From Belliella kenyensis (GTDB lineage: Bacteria > Bacteroidota > Bacteroidia > Cytophagales > Cyclobacteriaceae), in the NCBI RefSeq assembly GCF_022549675.1, contig NZ_JAKZGR010000010.1, positions 62,001 to 126,000 on the forward strand: DNA of 64,000 bases, written 5' to 3'. A model generated the notes under the pieces. That model saw nothing but the letters and a program-made list of their open reading frames with translations. It was not told where the DNA came from and made no database searches. Made by a program: the position numbers and the translations under genes. This document shows, in pieces, positions 34,771 to 42,542 of the stretch. The stretch's first letter is position 1. The number at the start of each line of letters is the position of its first letter.

Positions 34771-37590
34771 TTATCTACTTAGATATAGATTTCTTTCAGC
34801 ATAGATTTTCAAAAAGAAATCGTCCATCAGATCTTCTATAAAATAAATCGCCTCTCCAGTAGATTTCATTTCAGGTCCAAGCTGCTTGTTTACATTTGGG
34901 AATTTATGAAATGAGAATACAGGGACTTTTATCGCATATCCATTTTTTGTGGGGTTGAAATTGAAGTCTGTGACTTTTTTCTCACCTAGCATTACCTTCG
35001 TAGCATAATTGACATAAGGTTCTTGATATGCTTTACAGATAAAAGGAACGGTTCTCGAGGCTCTAGGGTTCGCTTCTATGATATAAACTTTATCATTTTT
35101 TATTGCAAACTGGATATTAATCAGTCCTTTAGTTTTGAGAGCCAAAGCGATTTTTTTGGTGTACGTTTCGATCTGTCTGATCACCAAGTCTCCCAAATTG
35201 TAGGGAGGTAGCACAGCATAAGAATCACCTGAGTGGATTCCAGCTGGCTCGATATGCTGCATGATGCCTATGATATAGACATTTTCTCCATCACATATTG
35301 CATCAGCTTCTGCTTCGATCGCTCCTTCTAGGAAGTGATCTAGGAGGATCTCGTTGTTTGGTATATCTCGAAGTACGTTGACTACATGCTCTTCAAGCTC
35401 TTTCTCATTGATGACGATTTTCATTCCTTGACCTCCTAGCACATATGATGGCCTTACCAAAAGTGGAAATCCAATCGTCTTACAAAGTTCAAGTGCTTCA
35501 TCAGTATTGTGAATGGTACCAAACTCCGGATACGGAACATCATTATCTTTGAGTAAGGTAGAGAACCTACCTCTGTCTTCTGCCAAATCCAATGCCTCAA
35601 AGCTGGTACCTATGATTTTGATACCATATTTATCAAGCTTTTCAGCTAGTTTCAACGCAGTCTGTCCACCTAACTGAACGATGACGCCTTCTGGTTTCTC
35701 TTGAAGAATGATCTCGTAGATGTGCTCCCAGAATACTGGTTCGAAGTATAGCTTGTCAGAAATGTCGAAATCTGTCGATACAGTCTCTGGATTACAGTTG
35801 ATCATGATAGTTTCATAACCACACTCTTTGGCGGCAAGTACGCCATGTACACAAGAGTAATCGAATTCAATGCCTTGACCTACCCTGTTTGGACCAGAGC
35901 CTAATACGACCACTTTCTTCTTATTTGAAGCTTCTGACTCATTTTCTTCTCCAAAGGTAGAATAATAGTAGGGAGTTTGCGCTTCAAATTCAGCTGCGCA
36001 TGTGTCTACCAACTTGTAGACTCTTTTGATATTCATTTCTGAATACCTCTTATCAAATACCTCACTTTCCAAGCATCCTAGCATATGAGCTAGTTGTCGG
36101 TCAGCATAGCCTTTGCGCTTTGCAGTTGACATCAGGTCTTGAGGAATTGTGTCAAGTTCATATTTTTCAATCTCACGCTCAAGATGGATCAGTTCCTCGA
36201 TTTGTTTCAGGAACCACTTATCGATTTTAGTAAGATCATGAATCGTTCGGAAGGATATGCCTAGCTTGAATGCATCATACACGTGAAAAAGTCTGTCCCA
36301 GCTTGGGTTTGCTAGACTGTATAATATTTCTTCTTGGTTTTTGAGCTCTTTGCCATCTGCACCAAGTCCATTTCTTTTGATTTCAAGTGATTGACAAGCT
36401 TTTTGAAGCGCTTCTTGGAAGTTGCCTCCTATACCCATCACTTCACCTACAGCTTTCATTGAAAGACCAAGTCTTTTGTCAGAACCTTTGAATTTATCAA
36501 AATTCCATCTTGGTATCTTTACGATCACATAGTCTATTGAAGGTTCAAAAAATGCTGAGGTGGTTCCAGTGATGGAGTTAGTCAATTCATCCAAGTTGTA
36601 ACCTATAGCGAGTTTTGCTGCTACTTTGGCAATAGGATATCCCGTGGCTTTGGAAGCCAAAGCTGATGATCTCGATACCCTTGGATTGATTTCTATACCA
36701 ATGATGTCTTTATTGTCAGGACTTACAGAAAACTGCACATTGCATCCTCCAGCGAAGTTTCCAATGCTATTCATCATGGTGATAGCATGATTTCTCATTC
36801 TTTGATACACCGTGTCGGGTAAAGTCATGGCAGGAGCCACTGTGATAGAATCACCCGTATGGACACCCATTGGGTCAAAGTTCTCTATAGAACAGATCAC
36901 AATCATGTTCCCGATATTGTCCCGCATCACTTCCAGCTCGTATTCTTTCCATCCAAGAATACTCTGCTCGATCAATACTTCATGGACTGGAGAAGCTTCT
37001 AGTCCTGCCATGAGCAGCCTTTCGAAGTCTTCTTCTTTTTCTACAAATGCGCCACCTGCTCCACCAAGCGTGTAAGATGCTCTGATGATCAGAGGGAAGC
37101 CAATTTCTTGAGCAATTTCTTTTCCTTGCAAAAAGGAAGTAGCAGTATCACCCTTACACACTCCAACGCCAATTTTTTCCATCAATGCCTTGAACTTTTC
37201 TCTGTTCTCCGCAGTCTCTATCGCATCAATATCCACTCCGATCATTCTGACGCCAAACTTTTTCCATATTCCTGCAACTTCACAGTCTATGGCAAGATTC
37301 AGTGCTGTCTGACCACCCATTGTTGGCAATACACAATCTATGGTTGGGTTTTCTTTGAGGATTTGAATGATTGATTTCTTTTCGAGTGGGAGCAAGTACA
37401 CGTTGTCTGCTGTCACTGGATCAGTCATGATCGTGGCGGGATTGGAATTGATCAATGTGACGATGATTCCTTCTTCTCTGAGAGATCTTGCTGCTTGAGA
37501 TCCAGAATAATCAAATTCACATGCTTGGCCAATTACAATAGGGCCTGATCCGATGATGAGGACGTGCTTGATACTACTATCCTTAGGCAT
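34771..37590 (-). CDS. carB: carbamoyl-phosphate synthase large subunit, short form
   Basis: Makes carbamoyl phosphate for pyrimidines and arginine. It has 939 residues from ATG 37590, chosen because MPKDSSIKHVLIIGSGPIVI is the canonical start; the longer frame adds 17 residues with no match. The two ATP-grasp synthetase halves are clear: GSGPIVIGQACEFDYSGSQA and GSGPNRVGQGIEFDYSCVHG. The protein ends at about the point where the E. coli MGS-like allosteric domain (residues about 937-1073) would begin. That domain is absent, as in several other Bacteroidota. carA is not in the window. Confidence 0.95.
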   Translation of the reverse strand: MPKDSSIKHVLIIGSGPIVIGQACEFDYSGSQAARSLREEGIIVTLINSNPATIMTDPVTADNVYLLPLEKKSIIQILKENPTIDCVLPTMGGQTALNLAIDCEVAGIWKKFGVRMIGVDIDAIETAENREKFKALMEKIGVGVCKGDTATSFLQGKEIAQEIGFPLIIRASYTLGGAGGAFVEKEEDFERLLMAGLEASPVHEVLIEQSILGWKEYELEVMRDNIGNMIVICSIENFDPMGVHTGDSITVAPAMTLPDTVYQRMRNHAITMMNSIGNFAGGCNVQFSVSPDNKDIIGIEINPRVSRSSALASKATGYPIAKVAAKLAIGYNLDELTNSITGTTSAFFEPSIDYVIVKIPRWNFDKFKGSDKRLGLSMKAVGEVMGIGGNFQEALQKACQSLEIKRNGLGADGKELKNQEEILYSLANPSWDRLFHVYDAFKLGISFRTIHDLTKIDKWFLKQIEELIHLEREIEKYELDTIPQDLMSTAKRKGYADRQLAHMLGCLESEVFDKRYSEMNIKRVYKLVDTCAAEFEAQTPYYYSTFGEENESEASNKKKVVVLGSGPNRVGQGIEFDYSCVHGVLAAKECGYETIMINCNPETVSTDFDISDKLYFEPVFWEHIYEIILQEKPEGVIVQLGGQTALKLAEKLDKYGIKIIGTSFEALDLAEDRGRFSTLLKDNDVPYPEFGTIHNTDEALELCKTIGFPLLVRPSYVLGGQGMKIVINEKELEEHVVNVLRDIPNNEILLDHFLEGAIEAEADAICDGENVYIIGIMQHIEPAGIHSGDSYAVLPPYNLGDLVIRQIETYTKKIALALKTKGLINIQFAIKNDKVYIIEANPRASRTVPFICKAYQEPYVNYATKVMLGEKKVTDFNFNPTKNGYAIKVPVFSFHKFPNVNKQLGPEMKSTGEAIYFIEDLMDDFFLKIYAERNLYLSR

Positions 37591-37638
37591 TATAAGTGAG
37601 GGTTTAAGAGGTGTAAAATACTTATGGCTAAATTGGTG

Positions 37639-37646
37639 CAAATTTA
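37639..37646 (-). promoter_or_regulatory. -7 box of carB
   Basis: On the minus strand TAAATTTG matches TAnnTTTG exactly. It lies 48 nt before the carB ATG and gives a leader of about 43 nt. Confidence 0.55.
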
Positions 37647-37713
37647 GACAAATATTTTTAAGTACCCCGAATCAATCCAAAAAAAGGACGAGAAATTCAA
37701 CCATGCATCTAAT

Positions 37714-38031
37714 TTACCTTAAGAAACCCATGGCTTTTACTTCTTTGTAAATATGCTCTATGTCTTCAGGAATTTGGTTTTTGAGCAACCAGTTTACATC
37801 AAGGGCACTGTGTATTGCAGTATGCATCAGTTTAGGATTGTCCGCTACTGTTTCTCCTAGCTGGTGAAGCTGGTCGTGGAATTCTAGTCTATAGTCAGGG
37901 TGAAATTTTTTTATCAAGAGCAAAACCTTATAAATTCTTTTGAAAATGCCATTTTTTATTGATTTTGATAATGAATAACTAGTGACTAAATTATAAAATT
38001 CTAAATATTCAAAAAAATAGCGATTACCCAA
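37714..38031 (-). CDS. hypothetical protein, possibly 3' half of a frameshifted gene
   Basis: This 105-residue frame has only a TTG (38031) as start. The sequence is aromatic and basic in its first half (YFFEYLEFYNLVTSYSLSKS), then helical and charged (HDQLHQLGETVADNPKLMHT). I do not recognise the family. The frame directly upstream (38024-38167) ends 8 bp inside this one in a neighbouring frame and has equally protein-like composition. A single +1 shift near 38030 would join them into a protein of about 150 residues. It is either a broken gene or two overlapping small genes. Confidence 0.4.
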   Translation of the reverse strand: MGNRYFFEYLEFYNLVTSYSLSKSIKNGIFKRIYKVLLLIKKFHPDYRLEFHDQLHQLGETVADNPKLMHTAIHSALDVNWLLKNQIPEDIEHIYKEVKAMGFLR

Positions 38032-38167
38032 TAATACAAATTATCCATGAATATCGTATGCCTTTCATTATCAATGCCAAGTTAGGATTCTTATGGTATG
38101 GATTGCTTACAAAGTTCCAAATACTCAATTTTCTAAAGCCTCTGTCCAATCCTTCCATTAGATTCAT
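38024..38167 (-). CDS. short ORF, possible 5' half of a frameshifted gene
   Basis: This 47-residue frame runs from ATG 38167 to a TAA at 38024-38026. It starts MNLMEGLDRGFRKLSIWNF and ends in a hydrophobic stretch (IRYSWIICIIG). It fills the otherwise empty space between the 37714-38031 frame and the promoter palindrome at 38187-38200. That palindrome supplies a TAAATTTA box on this strand about 22 nt upstream. The family is not recognised. See the downstream frame for the frameshift reading. Confidence 0.35.
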   Translation of the reverse strand: MNLMEGLDRGFRKLSIWNFVSNPYHKNPNLALIMKGIRYSWIICIIG

Positions 38168-38186
38168 CGGTGGTTTTATAATCTTT

Positions 38187-38200
38187 TCCTAAATTTAGGA
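38187..38200. promoter_or_regulatory. symmetric -7 box between divergent genes
   Basis: TCCTAAATTTAGGA is a perfect 14-bp palindrome whose core TAAATTTA is a TAnnTTTA box on both strands. Rightward it is 4 nt from the GTG of the DUF4382 gene (38202). Leftward it is 22 nt from the ATG of the short ORF (38167). Confidence 0.55.
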
Positions 38201-38201
38201 C

Positions 38202-38993
38202 GTGAAAAAATACTGCATATTATTATTGCTACTACCATTCCTGAATTCTTGTACTTCTGATCAAGAAAGGACCAGGTCGCTGGTGAATGTTTTCTTAGTA
38301 GATGCGCCAGCAGATATTGATGCCTTATGGGTTGAGGTTCTTGGTGTGGAATTACAAACGGCCACTTTCGGAGACAATGCAAATGGGGAAAGTCAATACT
38401 TTCCTTATGAAGCGGGAAATAAAAGGGTAGACATTGCTCAGCTTGTAGGTGATCAAGAGCTACTTATAGGAAGAGGGGAAGTCAATTCTGGAACTTTGCA
38501 AAAGCTTACTTTGCGACTAGGTGCTGAAAAGTATGTAATGAAAAATGGTGTAAGAACAAACTTGACACTTAATTCGGAGCAAGAAGAAGGCTTGAGTATA
38601 GATGTAGATTTTACTTTGAGGCCAGGTATTTCTCATGATATCTATATTGATTTTGATATTTTAAATTCACTGAGGCAAAACGGGACTTCTGGATTCACTT
38701 TTAGCCCGAAGTTGAGAGCTTTTTCTAAAGCGAATACTGGAAATATATCAGGAGTCTTGCGACCAAGTGGACAGAATGCATACCTATACGCAGTGCAGCA
38801 AAGAGATACGATTTCCACGGGTGTTAATTTTAGAGGAAATGGGACTTTCAGGTTCAAAGGTCTGGAAGGGACCTACACCGTATTTGTGATACCCAAAAAT
38901 AATTCCTTTCTAGCCGACACCATACGTACGGTCATCGTGCAAAGCCAACAAACCACAGATTTGGGAACTATTACCTTGAGACCAAGAGAGTAA
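38202..38993 (+). CDS. DUF4382 lipoprotein
   Basis: This 263-residue protein starts at GTG 38202. It has a lipoprotein signal (KKYCILLLLLPFLNSC) and then the DUF4382 domain opening VNVFLVDAPADIDALWVEVL. The beta-rich body follows (IDVDFTLRPGISHDIYIDFD), and the C-terminal segment resembles a carboxypeptidase-regulatory Ig-like fold (GTFRFKGLEGTYTVFVIP). The function is unknown. A clear paralogue is at 42543-43370. The -7 box 4 nt upstream implies a leaderless mRNA. ribD follows after 9 bp. Confidence 0.88.
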   Translation: MKKYCILLLLLPFLNSCTSDQERTRSLVNVFLVDAPADIDALWVEVLGVELQTATFGDNANGESQYFPYEAGNKRVDIAQLVGDQELLIGRGEVNSGTLQKLTLRLGAEKYVMKNGVRTNLTLNSEQEEGLSIDVDFTLRPGISHDIYIDFDILNSLRQNGTSGFTFSPKLRAFSKANTGNISGVLRPSGQNAYLYAVQQRDTISTGVNFRGNGTFRFKGLEGTYTVFVIPKNNSFLADTIRTVIVQSQQTTDLGTITLRPRE

Positions 38994-39002
38994 AGGAAGA
39001 TT

Positions 39003-40031
39003 ATGGAAAAGCATCACTTCTATATGCGTCGGGCATTGGATCTTGCGCATCTTGGCATGGGGTCAGTTAGTCCCAATCCCATGGTGGGCTGTGTAATAGT
39101 ATGTGAAGGTCAGATCATAGCTGAAGGGTACCATGAGTACTACGGTGGTCCTCATGCTGAGCCTAATGCAATAGCCAAAGTAGATGATCCTGAGTTGCTT
39201 AAAAAGTCTACGGTCTATGTGACTTTAGAGCCATGTGCTCATTTTGGTAAAACCCCACCTTGTGCAAATCTTCTCGTGGACAAAGGAGTAAAAAAGGTAG
39301 TCATAGGCGCTGTAGATACCAATCCTCTAGTCGGGGGTAAAGGTATTGCTATCCTGAGAAATGCGGGAATAGAAGTGATACATGGGATACTAGAGCCTGA
39401 AGTTCGCTTACAAAACCGTCGCTTTTTTACCTTTATGGAACAAAAGAGACCTTACATTACGCTCAAATGGGCGCAAAGTATCGATGGTTTTGTAGCTAGA
39501 GAGAACTTTGATTCCAAATGGATCAGCAATCAATACAGTCGTCAGCTTGTTCATCGCTGGAGAACAGAAGAGGACGCAATCATGGTAGGTACCAATACCG
39601 CAAGATATGATAACCCAAAGCTGAATGTCCGAGATTGGGATGGAAATAATCCTATCAGGATCGTTGTGGATCGGATGCTACAGTTGGATAAAGGTTTGGC
39701 ACTCTTTGATCAACAGCAACCTACAATTTGTTTCAATATTGTTGAAGATGCTGTTTTTGAAAATTTGGAGTATGTCAAACTTGAACCTGATTTTCAAGTT
39801 GCAGACATATTCAAAGTGCTTTATGAGAGGAAAATACAATCTGTATTGATAGAAGGAGGTACTTTTTTACTCAATAAAATCATAGAAGCCGAACTTTGGG
39901 ATGAGGCGCGAGTGTTTACAGGACAAGTTCATTTTAATAAAGGAATACCAGCTCCAAAAATCAATGGTGTGAGGAAAGATCGACTGGATGTGATGGGAGA
40001 TACCCTTGAGCTTTGGATAAGAAAACGATAA
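39003..40031 (+). CDS. ribD: bifunctional riboflavin deaminase/reductase RibD
   Basis: This 342-residue protein has an N-terminal deaminase domain (about 1-145) with the zinc site HAEPNA and PCAHFGKTPPC. The C-terminal reductase domain (about 146-342) includes TLKWAQSIDGFVA, SNQYSRQLVHRWRTEEDAI and VLIEGGTFLL. It catalyses the second and third steps of riboflavin synthesis from GTP. It lies 9 bp after the DUF4382 gene and 3 bp before msrC, so the three are probably co-transcribed. The other rib genes are not in the window. Confidence 0.96.
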   Translation: MEKHHFYMRRALDLAHLGMGSVSPNPMVGCVIVCEGQIIAEGYHEYYGGPHAEPNAIAKVDDPELLKKSTVYVTLEPCAHFGKTPPCANLLVDKGVKKVVIGAVDTNPLVGGKGIAILRNAGIEVIHGILEPEVRLQNRRFFTFMEQKRPYITLKWAQSIDGFVARENFDSKWISNQYSRQLVHRWRTEEDAIMVGTNTARYDNPKLNVRDWDGNNPIRIVVDRMLQLDKGLALFDQQQPTICFNIVEDAVFENLEYVKLEPDFQVADIFKVLYERKIQSVLIEGGTFLLNKIIEAELWDEARVFTGQVHFNKGIPAPKINGVRKDRLDVMGDTLELWIRKR

Positions 40032-40034
40032 AAT

Positions 40035-40517
40035 ATGGCAGAGACATTATATATCCCAACAGACGCTGATAAAGCAAAAAAATATGAGGCTATTCTGCCT
40101 CAGATAGAGGCCCTGATATCTGGAGAGACCGATTTGGTAGCTAATTTGGCAAATATTGCAGCAGTGCTTAGGACAACTTTCGGCTTCTTTTGGGTTGGTT
40201 TTTACCTCGTCAAAGATGATCAACTAGTACTTGGCCCATTTCAAGGTCCTATTGCTTGTACTAGAATCAATCTGGGAAGGGGTGTTTGTGGCACAGCTTG
40301 GAAGGAAAATCAGACGCAACTAGTCCCAGATGTAGAAGCTTTCCCTGGTCACATTGCTTGTAGCTCTGCTTCAAAGTCTGAGATTGTAGTTCCATTTTCT
40401 AAAAATGGTATGGTGGTAGGTGTGTTAGATGTGGATTCTGACCAATTGGCAGACTTCGATGATACAGATCAGATTTATTTAGAAAAGTTGATGAGTATAT
40501 TGGAAAAAAGCATGTAA
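40035..40517 (+). CDS. msrC: free methionine-(R)-sulfoxide reductase (GAF fold)
   Basis: This 160-residue protein is a single GAF domain. The three redox cysteines are Cys75 (GPIACTRI), Cys85 (GRGVCGTAW) and Cys109 (FPGHIACSS), with the same 10- and 24-residue spacing as E. coli fRMsr. It reduces free Met-R-sulfoxide. It starts 3 bp after ribD. Its stop codon TAA is also the first three bases of the left direct repeat flanking the AAA_14 gene, so that element abuts this gene exactly. Confidence 0.93.
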   Translation: MAETLYIPTDADKAKKYEAILPQIEALISGETDLVANLANIAAVLRTTFGFFWVGFYLVKDDQLVLGPFQGPIACTRINLGRGVCGTAWKENQTQLVPDVEAFPGHIACSSASKSEIVVPFSKNGMVVGVLDVDSDQLADFDDTDQIYLEKLMSILEKSM

Positions 40518-40675
40518 TCGCAAAAAATATATAAATTTTGCGATTACGATCGCTGATTTTATATAAATTTTGCGATTAGCTAATAAAGGTTTCGAAATTC
40601 TCTTTGTGGATAATTTCAATAGAGGCCTCTGGATATGCATTTTGAAAGGTGATTGGGATTCGAGTTTTTGATTTT
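40515..40675. repeat. left 161-bp direct repeat flanking the AAA_14 gene
   Basis: The 161 bp at 40515-40675 recur at 41703-41863. By hand count the first 66 bp differ at six positions and the last 95 are identical. The repeat holds an inverted TAATCGCAAAA (40515-40525), two direct TTTTGCGATTA copies 32 bp apart (40536, 40568) and the last 33 codons of the ATPase gene. The offset between copies is 1188 bp. Confidence 0.95.
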
Positions 40676-41703
40676 GGATTCCATTTGAATTCCCATGCAG
40701 AAATTTGCCCAAAGTTGTCTTCAATGTAATCGATTTCTTGTTGGGCATGTGTCCTCCAAAAATACCCAATATTATACTTTCCAGATAGCGCATTTTTTTT
40801 CAATCTTTCAGACATTAGAAAATTTTCCCAAAGAGCACCTACATCTGTCCTGTTTTCAAGAGGTACAAAATTGTTGATCAGGCTATTTCTGATACCATTG
40901 TCTATGAAATAGATTTTTTTTGCTTTTTTCAATTCATTTCGTAAGTTTCTACTATAGGACCCAACTCTGAATATAATGAATGTTTGTTCCATGAGGGTGA
41001 TGTATTTTTCCACAGTTTCATTATCCAGACCAGTGATCATTCCGAGTTCATTGTAAGAGACTTCACTTCCCACTTGGTAGGCCAATGCTTGTAGCAACTT
41101 CAAAATTTGATCAGGCTTTCGTAGGTTGCTGAGTGCAAATACGTCTTTGAAAAGATAACTGTCTGAAATCATTTTTAATCTATCTTCTGCATCATTCGGG
41201 TTTAGTACGATTTCAGGATAATAACCATAGATCATTCTATGTGTGATCATTCTTTTCTCCTCAATAAAACTACTGTGATTCACCATTTCAGCAAATGAAA
41301 ATGGAAATAAATAGTATTCCCATTTTCTGCCAGTGAGAGGTTCACGTATACTGTTGGAAAGTTCAAATGCAGATGATCCTGTTGCTAGAACCTTCACATC
41401 AGGGAAATTATCTACGATGATCTTGATGCATATTCCTATATTCTGAATACGCTGTGCTTCATCTATTACAATCGTCTTGGCATTTCCTATCAAAGTCTTG
41501 AGTTTTGTTGAGCTAGGATTTGATAGCATTTCTCTGATATCAGCATCATCTCCATTCCACCAATGAATTGGAGATTTGAATTGGTCCCTATGATTTTTTA
41601 GCAAAGTACTCTTCCCTACTTGTCTTGGACCAAATATAATTACAGCTTTTTCGTCCTGTAATTTATGAGTAATTCTATGCTGTATTTGCCTGGTTATAAA
41701 CAT
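40576..41703 (-). CDS. AAA_14/DUF4143 family ATPase
   Basis: This 375-residue protein has a P-loop GPRQVGKS (25-32), Walker B IVIDEAQ and a sensor-like ATGSSAFEL. A winged-helix middle follows, and the C-terminal DUF4143 domain has QEIDYI ... AWEFK, which matches the D-x(n)-ExK core of PD-(D/E)xK nuclease folds. The family is widespread in Bacteroidota and its cellular role is unknown. The start ATG is 5 nt from a TATTTTTG box inside an inverted repeat, so the mRNA is probably leaderless. The gene is enclosed by 161-bp direct repeats and breaks the msrC/LOG junction, which suggests a mobile or tandemly duplicated unit. Confidence 0.92.
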   Translation of the reverse strand: MFITRQIQHRITHKLQDEKAVIIFGPRQVGKSTLLKNHRDQFKSPIHWWNGDDADIREMLSNPSSTKLKTLIGNAKTIVIDEAQRIQNIGICIKIIVDNFPDVKVLATGSSAFELSNSIREPLTGRKWEYYLFPFSFAEMVNHSSFIEEKRMITHRMIYGYYPEIVLNPNDAEDRLKMISDSYLFKDVFALSNLRKPDQILKLLQALAYQVGSEVSYNELGMITGLDNETVEKYITLMEQTFIIFRVGSYSRNLRNELKKAKKIYFIDNGIRNSLINNFVPLENRTDVGALWENFLMSERLKKNALSGKYNIGYFWRTHAQQEIDYIEDNFGQISAWEFKWNPKSKTRIPITFQNAYPEASIEIIHKENFETFIS

Positions 41704-41708
41704 AATCG

Positions 41709-41716
41709 CAAAAATA
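41709..41716 (-). promoter_or_regulatory. -7 box of the AAA_14 gene, inside an inverted repeat
   Basis: On the minus strand TATTTTTG lies 5 nt before the ATG at 41703. The box is embedded in the arm of the TAATCGCAAAA/TTTTGCGATTA palindrome, so a protein bound there would cover the promoter. Confidence 0.6.
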
Positions 41717-41763
41717 CTATAAATTTTGCGATTACGATCGCTGATTTTGTATAATTTTTGCGA

Positions 41764-41863
41764 TTAGATAATAAAGGTTTCGAAATTCTCTTTGTGGATA
41801 ATTTCAATAGAGGCCTCTGGATATGCATTTTGAAAGGTGATTGGGATTCGAGTTTTTGATTTT
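41764..41863 (-). pseudogene. 3' remnant of an AAA_14 ATPase gene
   Basis: The stretch encodes the last 33 codons (about) of an ATPase gene including the stop at 41764-41766. It is identical to the intact gene over 95 bp. The 5' part is missing, replaced by the end of the LOG gene. This indicates a second gene copy that was deleted. Confidence 0.8.
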
Positions 41864-42435
41864 TATTTCACCTCCCACTTTTCAATGTATTTTGGCTCGA
41901 AGGATTGCATTTTATCAAGCATTTCGATTGGGTCTGAAGCGACGATGAGCAGGTCAAGCTGTGCTTGATGAAGAAATCCTTCACTTGTGCTGTGCTTCAA
42001 AAAGTCAAGAAGCTTATCATAATAGCCTTGGACATTATAGAGTGCCAGCGGTTTTTGAATGTATCCAAGTTGATTCAAGGTCATGATTTCGAAAAGTTCC
42101 TCAAAAGTGCCAATTCCACCGGGCATGGCCACAAAACCATCCCCACGCTCTGCCATGAGCCATTTGCGGTCTCGCATGGTTTCTACTACAGTGAGTTCTG
42201 TGCAGCCTTGATGCGCTACTTCGATATCTACGAGTTTCTGAGGGATGATCCCATAGACGTTTTGGCCAGCGGCAAGCATCCTGTCAGCTATCACCCCCAT
42301 GAGTCCTACATTGCCGGCTCCATACACCAATCCCAAATTTCTTTTGATCATCTCATCTGCTAGTGATTCAGCTGCTTGAGCGTAAATTGGGTTTTTTCCT
42401 TTGTTAGAGCCACAATAGACAGTTACTTTTTTCAT
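41863..42435 (-). CDS. LOG-family (TIGR00730) Rossmann-fold protein
   Basis: This 190-residue protein is of the LONELY GUY / 'lysine decarboxylase-like' family. It has the catalytic motif MPGGIGTFEELFE and the nucleotide loop VYGAGNVGLMGVIADRML. Characterised members are phosphoribohydrolases of cytokinin-type nucleotides; the bacterial substrate here is not known. The stop codon meets the right direct repeat exactly. A TATATTTG box lies 20 nt before the start. Confidence 0.92.
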   Translation of the reverse strand: MKKVTVYCGSNKGKNPIYAQAAESLADEMIKRNLGLVYGAGNVGLMGVIADRMLAAGQNVYGIIPQKLVDIEVAHQGCTELTVVETMRDRKWLMAERGDGFVAMPGGIGTFEELFEIMTLNQLGYIQKPLALYNVQGYYDKLLDFLKHSTSEGFLHQAQLDLLIVASDPIEMLDKMQSFEPKYIEKWEVK

Positions 42436-42455
42436 TTCGGATTTTTACTTTTTTT

Positions 42456-42463
42456 CAAATATA
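42456..42463 (-). promoter_or_regulatory. -7 box of the LOG gene
   Basis: TATATTTG on the minus strand is an exact TAnnTTTG box 20 nt before the ATG at 42435. It directly abuts the terminator of the upstream DUF4382 gene. Confidence 0.55.
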
Positions 42464-42491
42464 AAAAAATGCCCCGACTAATATCGAGGCA
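42463..42491 (-). terminator. terminator of the second DUF4382 gene
   Basis: On the minus strand TGCCTCGA and TCGGGGCA (plus coordinates 42484-42491 and 42470-42477) form an 8-bp stem with one mismatch, followed by a 7-nt T-run. It ends the DUF4382 transcript just before the LOG promoter. Confidence 0.75.
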
Positions 42492-42542
42492 ATTTAGGAG
42501 AGTGAAGCTGATTTGTACCTAGCTTCTCAGCAATAGAATGAT

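Larger units (their letters stand above)
41703..41863. repeat. right 161-bp direct repeat upstream of the AAA_14 gene
   Basis: This is the second copy of 40515-40675. It contains TAATCGCAAAA (41703-41713) and TTTTGCGATTA at 41724 and 41756 (again 32 bp apart). It ends at the first base of the LOG gene stop codon. It therefore carries both the ATPase promoter region and a fragment of an ATPase 3' end. Confidence 0.95.

Noticed and set aside
40515-41863. Insertion sequence around the AAA_14 gene
   Set aside because: There is no transposase, no terminal inverted repeat pair of IS type and no short target duplication. The flanks are long direct repeats containing a gene fragment.
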